A stretch of DNA of 64,000 nucleotides from positions 124,001 through 188,000 of the forward strand of contig JBAZKW010000001.1 in assembly GCA_041650595.1 (NCBI GenBank), written 5' to 3'. Position numbers and translations under genes: made by a program. Under the pieces are notes generated by a model. The model worked only from the letters and a program-made list of their open reading frames with translations. It did no database searches and was not told the DNA's origin. Positions 1 through 8,570 of this stretch are shown one piece after another. Within the stretch, counting starts at the first letter, position 1. Every line of letters starts with the position of its first letter. This DNA comes from CALFCX01 sp041650595. Lineage in GTDB: Bacteria > Margulisbacteria > WOR-1 > JAKLHX01.

Positions 1-164
1 CCTTTTACGACTTCTTCGGCCAGTGGCTCTTTGCTGAGCCAGAGCTCGTGCTTGTCCTCAAAACGCCTGGACCTGAACTTTATACAGAAAGTGCACGCGT
101 TGTTGCAGCGGTTGGTGATGTTCAGATATAGGCAGTCGTTCAGTTCGTAGGAGTAAACGCCCAT
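1..164 (-). CDS. Radical SAM protein, TatD-linked type (N-terminal part, cut by left edge)
   Basis: Only about the first 54 codons are inside the window. They read MGVYSYELNDCLYLNITNRC and go on with NNACTFC, so the radical SAM [4Fe-4S] motif CxxxCxxC is intact. The opening 'LYLNITNRCxNxCTFC' is typical of the small radical SAM proteins often encoded beside TatD-family nucleases. Their substrate is unknown to me. The start is the ATG at 164-162. No Shine-Dalgarno site precedes it, but a TATAAT box lies six bases upstream, so the mRNA is probably leaderless. The rest of the gene, and any tatD neighbour, lies off the left edge. The radical SAM call is secure; the subfamily is inferred from the N-terminus alone. 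Confidence 0.8.
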   Translation of the reverse strand, partial: MGVYSYELNDCLYLNITNRCNNACTFCIKFRSRRFEDKHELWLSKEPLAEEVVK

Positions 165-170
165 GGTCTG

Positions 171-176
171 ATTATA
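171..176 (-). promoter_or_regulatory. -10 box for leaderless start of the radical SAM gene
   Basis: TATAAT on the minus strand lies exactly six bases before the ATG at 164. This spacing places transcription initiation at the start codon. No convincing -35 box is visible. Confidence 0.55.
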
Positions 177-186
177 TCACGCGCCT

Positions 187-3129
187 TTAATCGGCTTTTT
201 CTTGAAGCATTGAGTTTAAAAGATCTATCACGTCTTTTTGCGTTATCTTTTTCATATCGATCCTTTGCATCATAAGCTTGTCTATAAAAGAGCACATTAT
301 TTTCGGGTCTTTTACGAGAAGCTTTTTGAAGTCCAGGAACATCGCCTGCCTCAGCTCGGAAAGGTCTGTCCAGTGGTCCTTTAGGACTTCAAAGTGGTGC
401 GCGTATTTTTGTATCACCACAACGTTCTGGAAGGTCTCAAAGTTGATCCCCAATATTTTCAGCATATCTATGTCAAGTTTTCCGCGGGACATCTTTGCTA
501 TCCCCGACTTAATAAGATAGTCGCTTTCCGATTTTGTGAGGGGCCCTTTGTTCTTCAATATTTTGTCGGCGATAAACGCGTCCCGCGGGATGAGCGCCTC
601 TTCGGTACTCGTCAAAGGGATATCCATATACAGCTTATAGCGGCTGGTCTCTGCCGGAGTTATCAGATAGGTCCCTTTAGGGTCTTGAACAAATTTATAA
701 CACTCCCGATATAGGTCGAAGTCGGGATTTTCATCCACACATTCGTCAAAAGAGTCCTTGGGCGTGGACAATATCGATATCAGATCCGCCACCAGCTGGC
801 GCTGTTCGAACATAAGCTCTCCGGATGTGTGGATAAGCTCCGGCCACGCAGTTCTTTTGTCCGGAGAGGTTATTATCGAGTATTTTCCGAACTCATGGCT
901 TGACCACTTTGCTTCCAGGATATTTCCTTTGTCATCCGTCAAAATATCATAATATTTTAATTCCCTTTGGTCTGCCGGTCTTTCAATGTCTTCCGCTATG
1001 GGTGCGGGAAGCGGTCTTGTCGCGCCTTTTTCGTATTCAAATGTCCATTTACCGCCGGTCTTTGAGATACGGCTTCCCATGGGGACTGTTGTTGTGTCTT
1101 TATAGATCCTGGAAATATAATTTTCCGCTTTTTTAAAGACATAAAATGTTCCGGGCGTAGTAGGATAGGCGATTTCATCGGCAAAAATTGGATAATTGTT
1201 CTCATCCCGGTATTCGACGCGCTTCATCCGGCTTTTTGATCCGCCCAGGACCCTTAGTCTTGCAAACGGCTCCTTTTTCAGGAGTATTATCCAGTCGCCG
1301 GTTGCCGGATATACTTTTACTTCTATATTCCGCGGGTCTTGAATTTTGTCTTTAATTTTCTTGACGTCTTCTTCTATGTCTGCCAGTCCTGCGAGATACG
1401 GAAGCTTTGCCAAAGCCTCAGGTTCGTAGGATGCAGAATAGGTATTTACTGTCACTTTTGTTCCGATCGGCAGTATAGAATAGAGCAGATAAGCATCCCG
1501 CGGGGAGACATGCAAGCACCCGTGGCTTTTGTAAAGATTGCCGAGCATATCATTTAAAAATAATCCGAAATTGTAGTTGTTCAAAGCATCCGTACTTAGA
1601 AGAGCGAAATTTTCCGCAGTGGACAGTCCTGCGTCGCGGAGAATCGATACTGCCGCTTCTCTTTCCCTGTTGGCAAAGGTGGACTCGTCCTTTTGTTCGA
1701 AGAACGAGGATATGGATGTAGTTTGGTAATAATTGAGATCGCCTTCGGTAAGGATGTTGAACTCCAGTCTTTTGTTTATCATGTTCTCAATTATGTCCTT
1801 TTGATTTGCGGAAGATAAAATATTAAGCTTTTTGAAATCTTCCCTGAATGCTATCCGCAAGTTTTTCCAAAATTCCCAGTCCTTTTTGATGGATCCGTAA
1901 AAATCGGCGTATTTTTCAAATACCAGGCTGTTCATCTTCAAGTAGTTATACAATCCAAGGGTTTGTTCCTTAGAAATCCATATCAGCGGAAGATCATTTT
2001 CTTTTACTCTTCTGTATGCCTCAATGATCCTGGGGTCAAGCTGCGCACGCTCTACGGTGGTAAGCGCCATATTGTTGTATAGTTTGTAATAAGCGGTGCT
2101 GGTAGGACTGATCTTTGGCGATACAATTTTACCTTTGGACTCGATGAATTCATAAAGCTCTCTGTAAAATGAGAAATTGCCGTTCTTTCGGGCGAGAGTA
2201 TCAAGATCGTCAGTGCCGGGAACCGATAGTATCTGCGCCAGATCTTCGACCAGCATACTTTGTTCAAAATAGAGCTCTCCTTCGGCATAGCCCATTTCCG
2301 GCAAGAACCTTTTTCCGTCATTTGTCCACAAGAGCACACATTTGCCAAAGTCGTGGCTTCCCCATTTTAGGGACGTTGTGTTGCCTTGCCGGTCCTTTTC
2401 TATATTGAAATAGTTGTAGTTGCGCTTTGCTTCAGGAAGGCCCAGGTCCCATGCAACGTTTTTTGGTACTCTATACCGTTTTCCGGCCCGGTTGTAATAC
2501 CAAAAATTTCCTTCTTTGCTAATTTCCGCGCCGTACGGAATGAGCGTATTTTCCCTGTAAGTTGAGCTGATGTAATCTTTTACAGAAGCAAAGATCGTGT
2601 ATATTCCCGTATCTGTAGAGCCCGCGACGATCGGGTCCCAGATTATCGGCCCGCCTTTTTCTATGTACACCGGCATTCTTATGTTGTTCTGCGGGCCCGC
2701 CAGTGTCCTGATTTGAACAAAAGGCTTTCCGTTCACGGTTATTAGCAGCCGGTTCCATGAAGGATAAACAATTAACTTTGTCCGGTTGCCCGCAAAATAA
2801 TCCCTGAATTTACCCGCGTCATCCTGTGACATCACGCACGCGTTAAAAAAAGGCACTTTGGCAAGATCGAATTCAGGCGCCTTGCCGGAATAATCCCTTA
2901 TGTCGAGAGTAGCTCCTTTGGGTATCGTCTCGGTTAATAGATATATATCTGAAGGCGTAAAGTGCAGGCAGCCGTGGCTTTCGTAAAGGTATCCGAGATA
3001 TTGTTCGAACACGACCGCCATATCGTAAGAGTTTATTATGTCCAGGCTTTTATAGCTTACGGAGGAATAAGATGGCAAGGCGCTCAACAAGAACATTATT
3101 AACGCAAACAAGAAAGATTTCTTATTCAT
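187..3129 (-). CDS. Secreted tandem L,D-transpeptidase-like protein (980 aa, apparently permuted domains)
   Basis: A signal peptide (residues 1-23) is followed by two similar halves. Each opens with an SHGCLHxxPxDxYLL block (Cys54 and Cys538) followed by a 'P.G..v.i' strand, which is the catalytic SHGC and C-terminal strand of the YkuD (L,D-transpeptidase) fold. Each half then continues with segments that normally precede the catalytic Cys: a 'VYP...L..nG.PF..iR.L.G' strand pair, a (T)PGTFYVF or TDTGIYTIF turn (about 175 and 655), and SHDFGK or SHEFGK (about 260 and 745), which could supply the conserved His. The order is therefore rotated compared with ordinary L,D-transpeptidases. The likely role is periplasmic 3-3 peptidoglycan cross-linking or lipoprotein attachment. 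Ordinary enzymes are about 150-400 residues, so 980 is long. The enzymatic role is inferred; the duplication and SHGC motifs are seen. Confidence 0.7.
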   Translation of the reverse strand: MNKKSFLFALIMFLLSALPSYSSVSYKSLDIINSYDMAVVFEQYLGYLYESHGCLHFTPSDIYLLTETIPKGATLDIRDYSGKAPEFDLAKVPFFNACVMSQDDAGKFRDYFAGNRTKLIVYPSWNRLLITVNGKPFVQIRTLAGPQNNIRMPVYIEKGGPIIWDPIVAGSTDTGIYTIFASVKDYISSTYRENTLIPYGAEISKEGNFWYYNRAGKRYRVPKNVAWDLGLPEAKRNYNYFNIEKDRQGNTTSLKWGSHDFGKCVLLWTNDGKRFLPEMGYAEGELYFEQSMLVEDLAQILSVPGTDDLDTLARKNGNFSFYRELYEFIESKGKIVSPKISPTSTAYYKLYNNMALTTVERAQLDPRIIEAYRRVKENDLPLIWISKEQTLGLYNYLKMNSLVFEKYADFYGSIKKDWEFWKNLRIAFREDFKKLNILSSANQKDIIENMINKRLEFNILTEGDLNYYQTTSISSFFEQKDESTFANREREAAVSILRDAGLSTAENFALLSTDALNNYNFGLFLNDMLGNLYKSHGCLHVSPRDAYLLYSILPIGTKVTVNTYSASYEPEALAKLPYLAGLADIEEDVKKIKDKIQDPRNIEVKVYPATGDWIILLKKEPFARLRVLGGSKSRMKRVEYRDENNYPIFADEIAYPTTPGTFYVFKKAENYISRIYKDTTTVPMGSRISKTGGKWTFEYEKGATRPLPAPIAEDIERPADQRELKYYDILTDDKGNILEAKWSSHEFGKYSIITSPDKRTAWPELIHTSGELMFEQRQLVADLISILSTPKDSFDECVDENPDFDLYRECYKFVQDPKGTYLITPAETSRYKLYMDIPLTSTEEALIPRDAFIADKILKNKGPLTKSESDYLIKSGIAKMSRGKLDIDMLKILGINFETFQNVVVIQKYAHHFEVLKDHWTDLSELRQAMFLDFKKLLVKDPKIMCSFIDKLMMQRIDMKKITQKDVIDLLNSMLQEKAD

Positions 3130-3139
3130 GTGTAAATAT

Positions 3140-3169
3140 ATGATAACCGTTATCGGGAGGAGAGTTCAA
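3140..3169 (-). promoter_or_regulatory. Sigma-70-type promoter of the L,D-transpeptidase-like gene
   Basis: TTGAAC, 18 bases, then TATCAT on the minus strand. The -10 ends ten bases before the ATG at 3129 and no Shine-Dalgarno site is present, so the leader would be only a few bases. Confidence 0.45.
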
Positions 3170-3211
3170 GGGGATGATGAAATGTCCCCCTCCTGACTCC
3201 CCGAAATCACG

Positions 3212-3239
3212 TGAAATTTTCGGGAAAATATGACGATAT
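3212..3239 (+). promoter_or_regulatory. Sigma-28-type promoter P1
   Basis: TGAAATTT, 11 bases, GACGATAT. GAAA and the -10 octamer are 15 bases apart, as in FliA/SigD promoters. It lies 40 bases before the ATG at 3280. The -35 also lies in an imperfect inverted repeat (CCGAAAT, then ATTTTCGG). Confidence 0.75.
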
Positions 3240-3279
3240 ATATGCAGATCGGAATTTGTATAAACAGGAGGAATAAATT

Positions 3280-4128
3280 ATGCAAGCTTTGGAAACGGTT
3301 CGAATATTTCGCCCGTCGCCTGCTCCGCGATATGTAAATTTCATGCCGACCCGAAATGTTGGAAGAGAAACGGTTTTGTTTAGAGCAATAAGCAACGCCA
3401 TGCCAGGGGTTGAACCAATTAAAGCTAAGCTTCCTCAGGAAGATCTGAAAGCCGGATTGGATAGACAAGTAAAAGTTTCATTAGTGCCAGACAATAATAA
3501 TCGTCTTGATGGGAGCTTTTATCTTCCCCGTCAAATTGATCTGTTCCCTTTGACTTTTGGTTTTTTGGGTCTTTTTATGCATCAAGACGTGAATATGCCA
3601 AGGATAGGAGATGTCTTTACAAAAGGATTGGCTGCTTGTGAAAGCATCACTCTTGAATTAAGGAGAATAACTCAGGATTCCTTATGTGAGATATCATTTC
3701 CCGACGCATTAGCATTACTGAAGATAATTAATGCAGAAACAAAACCGCTAGGTATCAGGTTCAGGATCCCGACAGAAGCTCCGTTACTCATATATGCCAA
3801 ATCTCCGCAATTCCAGGGGGTACGGGATCAATTCGTTTTTGGACATATGATGAGCGCAACTGTGAATCCGGATAGCGCTTTTGAACTTACAAGAGACGCA
3901 GATATGCAGACATTTGATCTGGATATCCCTGAAGATCCTTCAATCATTCGTATGGGAACTCATATTCTTGTTACGAACGGACCAACAGGATCTAATTTTA
4001 TCGGTAACAGACTTGTCTATCAATGCTGGGAAGATAATCCACGTCAAGCATTCTTTGAGGCAGTTCCAATTGAAGGTCACGATTCTTCAGGTCCCAGACC
4101 TGTTGATTTTAAAGGTATAACAGATTAA
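3280..4128 (+). CDS. Unknown soluble protein, sigma-28-type regulon member
   Basis: This 282-residue protein matches no family I recognise. It has no signal peptide or membrane segment, so it is probably cytoplasmic. The sequence mixes strand-like and helical stretches; the C-terminal third is rich in Pro, Gly and Asp (a 'TNGPTGSNFIGNRLVYQCW' segment). A strong AGGAGG lies eight bases before the ATG, and promoter P1 lies 40 bases upstream. The gene stands alone and converges on gatB. Real-gene status rests on the length, the ribosome site and the dedicated promoter. Its promoter class links it to the sugar-phosphate enzymes and to the unknown genes at 8635-11441, but no function can be assigned. 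Confidence 0.8.
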   Translation: MQALETVRIFRPSPAPRYVNFMPTRNVGRETVLFRAISNAMPGVEPIKAKLPQEDLKAGLDRQVKVSLVPDNNNRLDGSFYLPRQIDLFPLTFGFLGLFMHQDVNMPRIGDVFTKGLAACESITLELRRITQDSLCEISFPDALALLKIINAETKPLGIRFRIPTEAPLLIYAKSPQFQGVRDQFVFGHMMSATVNPDSAFELTRDADMQTFDLDIPEDPSIIRMGTHILVTNGPTGSNFIGNRLVYQCWEDNPRQAFFEAVPIEGHDSSGPRPVDFKGITD

Positions 4129-4164
4129 CTTAAGAATATAGGGAAGAAACAAAGCCTAACAGAG

Positions 4165-5610
4165 TTATTTGCCCAACTCTTCCTTCAGAATCTTTTCCAA
4201 TATCTGCGGATTTGCCCGGCCTTTGGTCTCTTTCATCGCCTGGCCGATCATGAACTTGAGTGCGACTTCTTTACCGTTTTTAAAGGCTTCAACTGATTGA
4301 GGATTTGCCGCTATTATTTTCTTTGCGATCTCAACGAGTGCGCTTTCATCAGATATCTGCGTGGCGCCCATAGATTCCGTAAGGACTTTTGCGCTTTTTC
4401 CGGTCCTCATCATCTCTGCCAAGATCTTTTTTGCGCTGTTGCCGCTTACAGTACCGTTCTTTACCAGGCTGATAAGTTCTGACAGCGTGGCGGGCGTCAG
4501 TTTTGCGTCTTTTAGAGAAACATTGTTCGCATTGAGATATGCGGACACTTCTCCTATTATCCAGTTTGCCGAAAGTTTGGGCTCGCCGCTTATTTTTACG
4601 GTACTTTCAAAAAAATCGGCGGTGTGTCTGGATTCTATGAGCACAGTTACATCCTGGCCGGATATACCGTATTGATCTGTAAATCTTTTGAATTTATCCA
4701 TCGGAAGCTCTCCTGCCGAGGCTTTTATGTCTTCGATAGTTTTTTTATCAACGTAAAGAGGCAAAAGATCAGGGTCCGGAAAATACCTGTAATCGTGCGA
4801 GCCTTCTTTGCTTCTCATCGGATGCACGCTGCCGGTCGCCTCGTCGAACAAAAGCGTCTGCTGGAAGATCTTTCCGCCTTCGGATACGACTTCTTTCTGT
4901 CGCGCCTCTTCTTTTTCAAGAGCTTTTTGGACCGCCTTAAAGGAGTTCATGTTCTTTAACTCGGTCTTTACGCCTAATTTACTTTCTCCGCTCTGGCGGA
5001 TGGATATATTTGCATCGCAGCGCATGCTGCCTTCTTCGAGCTTGGCATCGCAGACTTCCAGATATCTGAGTATATGCGCCAGCTCCTCCATAAATACGCG
5101 CGCTTCTTCGGGAGTCCTAAGGTCCGGCTCGCTGACTATTTCCATGAGGGGAGTACCGGTACGGTTAAGATCTACCAGAGAATAGTCCGCGCCTTTTATT
5201 CCGGCGCTTCCTTTGTGTACAAGCTTGCCCGCGTCCTCTTCCAGATGTACTCTTGTTATTCCTATCTTTTTTATTTGGCCGCCTACCTCTATCTCAAGAT
5301 ATCCGTGCTCGGCTAGCGGCATCTCGAACTGCGATATCTGATAATCTTTCGGAAGATCGGGATAAAAATAATTTTTCCTCGCAAAAACACTTTCATTGTT
5401 GATTTTGCAGTTGAGGGCAAGAGCTGTTTTTACCGCCAGGCGGATCGCTTTTTCGTTTATTACGGGAAGCGAACCGGGCTGTCCGGTGCATACGGGACAA
5501 ATGTTTGAGTTCGGGTAGTTCCCGAACTTTGTCGAGCAGCTGCAGAACATCTTGGACTCTGTCTGAAGCTGCGCGTGGGTCTCAAGGCCTATTACTGTTT
5601 CAAGATTCAT
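4165..5610 (-). CDS. gatB: Aspartyl/glutamyl-tRNA amidotransferase subunit B
   Basis: GatB is the tRNA-binding kinase subunit of GatCAB. It phosphorylates the side chain of misacylated Glu-tRNA(Gln) or Asp-tRNA(Asn), which is then amidated with ammonia from GatA. The product is 481 residues, the usual length. It begins MNLETVIGLETHAQL and carries the zinc cysteines CSC...CPVC, the PGSLPVINEKAI segment and the C-terminal YqeY-like tail (MIGQAMKETKGRANP). The start chosen is the ATG at 5610, which overlaps the gatA stop as ATGA and gives the canonical N-terminus; an in-frame ATG eight codons upstream lies inside gatA. It is the last gene of gatC-gatA-gatB. Confidence 0.97.
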   Translation of the reverse strand: MNLETVIGLETHAQLQTESKMFCSCSTKFGNYPNSNICPVCTGQPGSLPVINEKAIRLAVKTALALNCKINNESVFARKNYFYPDLPKDYQISQFEMPLAEHGYLEIEVGGQIKKIGITRVHLEEDAGKLVHKGSAGIKGADYSLVDLNRTGTPLMEIVSEPDLRTPEEARVFMEELAHILRYLEVCDAKLEEGSMRCDANISIRQSGESKLGVKTELKNMNSFKAVQKALEKEEARQKEVVSEGGKIFQQTLLFDEATGSVHPMRSKEGSHDYRYFPDPDLLPLYVDKKTIEDIKASAGELPMDKFKRFTDQYGISGQDVTVLIESRHTADFFESTVKISGEPKLSANWIIGEVSAYLNANNVSLKDAKLTPATLSELISLVKNGTVSGNSAKKILAEMMRTGKSAKVLTESMGATQISDESALVEIAKKIIAANPQSVEAFKNGKEVALKFMIGQAMKETKGRANPQILEKILKEELGK

Positions 5611-7052
5611 AGAGCCGGTTTCCTTTTGTTCCACTGGGTTTCCTGTTCATATGAGAAAGCTGCCCTGAAAAGTGTCTCTTCGTCAAAAGCTTTTCCCATT
5701 ATCTGAAGACCTACCGGCAGGTTGGTATCGAAACCGCACGGTATCGATATTGCAGGGATTCCTGCCAGGTTTATTGGAATAGTCGCTATGTCAGAAAGAT
5801 ACATTGAAAGCGGATCCGACATCTTTTCCCCGACTTTAAAAGCTGGGGAAGGACATGTCGGGCTCATTACGACATCGAAGTTGTTGAATGTGTCATCAAA
5901 ATCCTGTTTTATCAAGGTCCTGACCTTCTGGGCTTTAAGATAATACGCATCGTAATATCCGGAGCTCAAAGCGTAAGTCCCTATAATGATCCTTCTCTTA
6001 ACTTCGGGACCAAACCCTTCTTTGCGGGTATTGAGATACATGTCCATAAGATCATTTTGTTGCTTGCTCCTGTGACCGTAATGCACGCCGTCATATCTTG
6101 AAAGATTTGACGAGGCCTCTGCAGGCGCAATTATATAGTATGTCGCGAGCGCGAACTTTAAAGAGGGGAGAGATACTTCTTTAAATGTCGCACCCATTCT
6201 TTCATAAACTTTTAAAGCCTCAAGGATCGCTTTTTTTGTGTTTTCTTCTATGCCTTCGCCCATCAGTTCTTTGGGAACGGCTATTTTCAAACCTTTTACA
6301 TTTTTAATAAGAGATTTTCTGTAATCGGGAGCATCTACATTGGCAGAAGTTGAATCTCTGCGGTCATATTTTGCTATTACATTCATCAGCAATGCCGCAT
6401 CCGTCACATCTTTTGTCAAAGGGCCGATCTGATCAAGAGACGAGGCAAAAGCAATTAGTCCATAGCGGGAAACCCTTCCATATGTAGGCTTGAGTCCAAC
6501 GACACCGCAGAAAGAAGCCGGCTGTCTTATCGAGCCGCCTGTATCTGATCCCAAGGCCAAGGGTGCTTCATCGGCCGAAACAGCGGCGGCGGATCCGCCG
6601 GAAGAGCCGCCGGGTACTCTTTTTGTATCCCATGGATTTTTTGTCGTCTTGAAAGCCGAGTTTTCTGTTGATGATCCCATCGCAAATTCATCAAGATTGG
6701 TCTTGCCGACAGGGATCATTCCTTCGGATTGCAAAAGCTCGACTACGGTCGCGTTATAAGGAGGAATATAATTTTCAAGTATCTTTGATGAGCAGGTTGT
6801 TTTAGTCCCTTCAGTACAAATATTGTCTTTTATCGCGATGGGAATACCTGAAAGTTCTCCGTGAAGGCCCTTACTATCGAGTTCTTTTGCTTTTATTAGA
6901 GCTGATTCTTTTGTAAAACAGTTAAATGCTCCAATTTTGCCTTCAACCGAGTCTATCCTGCTATAAATATCATTTATAAGCTCAACGCAGCTGATCTCTT
7001 TTGATTTTAGTTTGTCCGATAACTCATGTGCCGTTAATTTGTGTAGGCTCAT
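5607..7052 (-). CDS. gatA: Aspartyl/glutamyl-tRNA amidotransferase subunit A
   Basis: GatA is the amidase that releases ammonia from Gln or Asn for transamidation. The 481-residue product has the amidase-signature catalytic triad: Lys in GIPIAIKDN, the cis-Ser in GGSSGGSAA and the nucleophile Ser in GSDTGGSIRQPAS. Length and order of motifs are normal. The ATG overlaps the gatC stop (ATGA) and the stop overlaps the gatB start in the same way, so the three subunits are translationally coupled. A complete GatCAB implies that Gln-tRNA or Asn-tRNA, or both, are made by the indirect route. Confidence 0.98.
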   Translation of the reverse strand: MSLHKLTAHELSDKLKSKEISCVELINDIYSRIDSVEGKIGAFNCFTKESALIKAKELDSKGLHGELSGIPIAIKDNICTEGTKTTCSSKILENYIPPYNATVVELLQSEGMIPVGKTNLDEFAMGSSTENSAFKTTKNPWDTKRVPGGSSGGSAAAVSADEAPLALGSDTGGSIRQPASFCGVVGLKPTYGRVSRYGLIAFASSLDQIGPLTKDVTDAALLMNVIAKYDRRDSTSANVDAPDYRKSLIKNVKGLKIAVPKELMGEGIEENTKKAILEALKVYERMGATFKEVSLPSLKFALATYYIIAPAEASSNLSRYDGVHYGHRSKQQNDLMDMYLNTRKEGFGPEVKRRIIIGTYALSSGYYDAYYLKAQKVRTLIKQDFDDTFNNFDVVMSPTCPSPAFKVGEKMSDPLSMYLSDIATIPINLAGIPAISIPCGFDTNLPVGLQIMGKAFDEETLFRAAFSYEQETQWNKRKPAL

Positions 7053-7363
7053 TGTTCTTCGTCTCCCATTATTTTGGGAACTTTGAACATGTTGTCTTCT
7101 TGTACAGGCGCATTATCTAATATTTTTCTGATGTCTTTGAATGGGGTTGTTTTGTCCTGTCTCATCGGCGTCGTTTTTTGTTTTCCGCCTGAAAGACGGG
7201 TGCTGGCGGTAGGGGAGATTTTCTTTGTGTCCGCGGAGTTAATTACATCCACATAGCCGAGTATATCGTTCAATTGTTTTGCATAGAGAGTTTTTTCTTC
7301 TTCGGACAACCCGAGGCGGGCTAGTTTTGCGGTATATTCGACGGTATCTTTGGAGATGGACAT
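7049..7363 (-). CDS. gatC: Aspartyl/glutamyl-tRNA amidotransferase subunit C
   Basis: GatC is the small belt subunit that holds GatA and GatB together. The 104-residue protein starts MSISKDTVEYTAKLARLGLSEE, the typical GatC opening, and has the TRLSGGKQKTTPMRQD segment and the C-terminal 'AP..EDNMFKVPKI' tail that inserts between the partners. The ATG at 7363 is chosen because it gives the canonical N-terminus and follows a TATAAT box by nine bases. It is first in the gatCAB operon. There is no Shine-Dalgarno site, so the transcript is probably leaderless or nearly so. Confidence 0.93.
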   Translation of the reverse strand: MSISKDTVEYTAKLARLGLSEEEKTLYAKQLNDILGYVDVINSADTKKISPTASTRLSGGKQKTTPMRQDKTTPFKDIRKILDNAPVQEDNMFKVPKIMGDEEQ

Positions 7364-7372
7364 GATAAATAC

Positions 7373-7378
7373 ATTATA
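7373..7378 (-). promoter_or_regulatory. -10 box of gatCAB
   Basis: TATAAT on the minus strand, nine bases before the gatC ATG, with no ribosome binding site between. The leader would be at most about three bases. Confidence 0.5.
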
Positions 7379-7398
7379 CAATATAGCGTTGAAGCCGT

Positions 7399-7412
7399 GC
7401 CTGCCGGCAGGC
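7399..7412. repeat. GC-rich palindrome GCCTGCCGGCAGGC
   Basis: A perfect 14-base palindrome between gatC and tsaD, followed by AGGCG. A longer copy with the same core (CCTGCCGGCAGGCAGG) lies at 36322-36341 beside the tRNA genes. It has no T-tract, so it is not a clear intrinsic terminator; it is more likely a dispersed repeat. Confidence 0.6.
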
Positions 7413-7441
7413 AGGCGAAGTGAGCGTGCTGTTAGCCATTC

Positions 7442-8512
7442 TCATATCCTCGCCGTTGATTCTATTGCAAGCGAATAATCCGCGACCATTCTTTTTTTAT
7501 ACCTGAAATATCCCGCACAGCCGATCATCGCGGCGTTGTCGGTGCACAGTTCAAGCGGCGGGAGGATACATTTGATGCCTTTGTTGTCACAGGCCACTTT
7601 CATATCAGCCCTTAATTTGCTGTTGGCGGCGACCCCTCCGCCGATCGCCACGGTTTTTATTGAATTTTCTTCGGCGGCTTTGATGGTTTTTTCGACAAGC
7701 GTATCTACCACGGACTTTTGGAAAGATGCGGCGATATCGAGAACCCTCACTCCGCCCTCACCCCCAGCCCCTCTCCCAAGGGGAGAGGGGGGATTCTTCT
7801 TAACGTAATATACCACTGCTGTCTTTATCCCGCTGAAGCTGAAATCGTACTTGTATTCTTCTTCAAGCATCGGTCTTTTGAAGTTCACTGCGTTTTCGTT
7901 GCCTTCTTTGGCTAGTTTATCTATTATTGGACCTCCGGGATATCCGAGGCCAAGGAATCTGGCGACTTTATCGTAGGCTTCTCCTGCGGCGTCATCTCTG
8001 GTTCGACCGAGTGTTTCGAATTCCATATGTCCGTTTACTTTTACAAGTTGAGTGTGGCCTCCTGAGACGATGAGGCAGATGAAAGGGAAACTCACCTCCC
8101 CATCCCCCCTCTCTTTTGAAGAGAGGGGGGAGCCGGAGGGGGGTGAGTTAAGAAAATTTGCGTATATATGTCCTTCCAAGTGATTTACGCCTATCAACGG
8201 TTTTTTTAGCGCAAAAGAGATAGCTTTGGCCGCAGAAAGCCCGACAATGAGAGAGCCGGGAAGCCCCGGGCCGAATGTCGTTGCAACAGCATCAATATCC
8301 TTAAATTTGATACCTGCGCGGTCAATAGCTTCCTTTATCACGGGACTTATCGCTTCGATATGTTTTCGCGCAGCGACTTCCGGGACGATCCCGCCGTATT
8401 TTGCGTGGAAATCGTTTTGCGAGGAAATTATGCTCGATAATATCTTCGTGCCGTCCTTTACGACAGCTGCGGAAGTCTCATCGCACGATGTTTCGATGGC
8501 GAGGATATTCAT
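7442..8512 (-). CDS. tsaD: tRNA threonylcarbamoyladenosine transferase TsaD, with two in-frame repeat insertions
   Basis: TsaD transfers the threonylcarbamoyl group from TC-AMP to A37 of ANN-decoding tRNAs. Family motifs are intact: MNILAIETSCDETS, the metal ligands in NHLEGHIYA, SGGHTQL, GGGVAANS and CTDNAAMIG. The start at 8512 gives the canonical N-terminus and follows a TACAAT box by seven bases; an in-frame ATG nine codons upstream lies before the promoter box. At 356 residues it is about 20 longer than usual. The excess is two inserts encoded by palindromic repeats: SPPSGSPLSSKERGDG after HIYANFLN, and NPPSPLGRGAGGEGG after VVYYVKK. Both keep the frame and fall between conserved blocks, probably in surface loops. 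Confidence 0.96.
   Translation of the reverse strand: MNILAIETSCDETSAAVVKDGTKILSSIISSQNDFHAKYGGIVPEVAARKHIEAISPVIKEAIDRAGIKFKDIDAVATTFGPGLPGSLIVGLSAAKAISFALKKPLIGVNHLEGHIYANFLNSPPSGSPLSSKERGDGEVSFPFICLIVSGGHTQLVKVNGHMEFETLGRTRDDAAGEAYDKVARFLGLGYPGGPIIDKLAKEGNENAVNFKRPMLEEEYKYDFSFSGIKTAVVYYVKKNPPSPLGRGAGGEGGVRVLDIAASFQKSVVDTLVEKTIKAAEENSIKTVAIGGGVAANSKLRADMKVACDNKGIKCILPPLELCTDNAAMIGCAGYFRYKKRMVADYSLAIESTARI
7741..7797 (-). repeat. Palindromic repeat inserted in frame in tsaD (copy 1)
   Basis: The core is CCCCTCTCCC, AA(G), GGGAGAGGGG at 7768-7790, a ten-base-pair stem. Together with the flanking 'ccctcaccccc' run it encodes NPPSPLGRGAGGEGG in TsaD. Reading frame is preserved. It resembles copy 2 at 8091-8147 in composition and architecture. 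Confidence 0.7.
8091..8147 (-). repeat. Palindromic repeat inserted in frame in tsaD (copy 2)
   Basis: The inner stem is CCCCCCTCTCTT with GAAGAGAGGGGGG, and the outer arms CTCACC and GGTGAG pair as well. It encodes SPPSGSPLSSKERGDGE in TsaD. No frameshift or stop results. Confidence 0.7.
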
Positions 8513-8519
8513 AAAAATA

Positions 8520-8525
8520 ATTGTA
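8520..8525 (-). promoter_or_regulatory. -10 box for leaderless tsaD
   Basis: TACAAT on the minus strand, seven bases before the ATG at 8512, with no Shine-Dalgarno site. Confidence 0.5.
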
Positions 8526-8570
8526 GCATGCATGGGCACAAAAACACTTCTAAATCATTTAAAAATAGAG

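Noticed and set aside
7399..7412. GC-rich palindromes (also 36322-36341) as transcription terminators
   Set aside because: Neither has a T-tract on either strand, and the shared core at two unrelated places points to a dispersed repeat.
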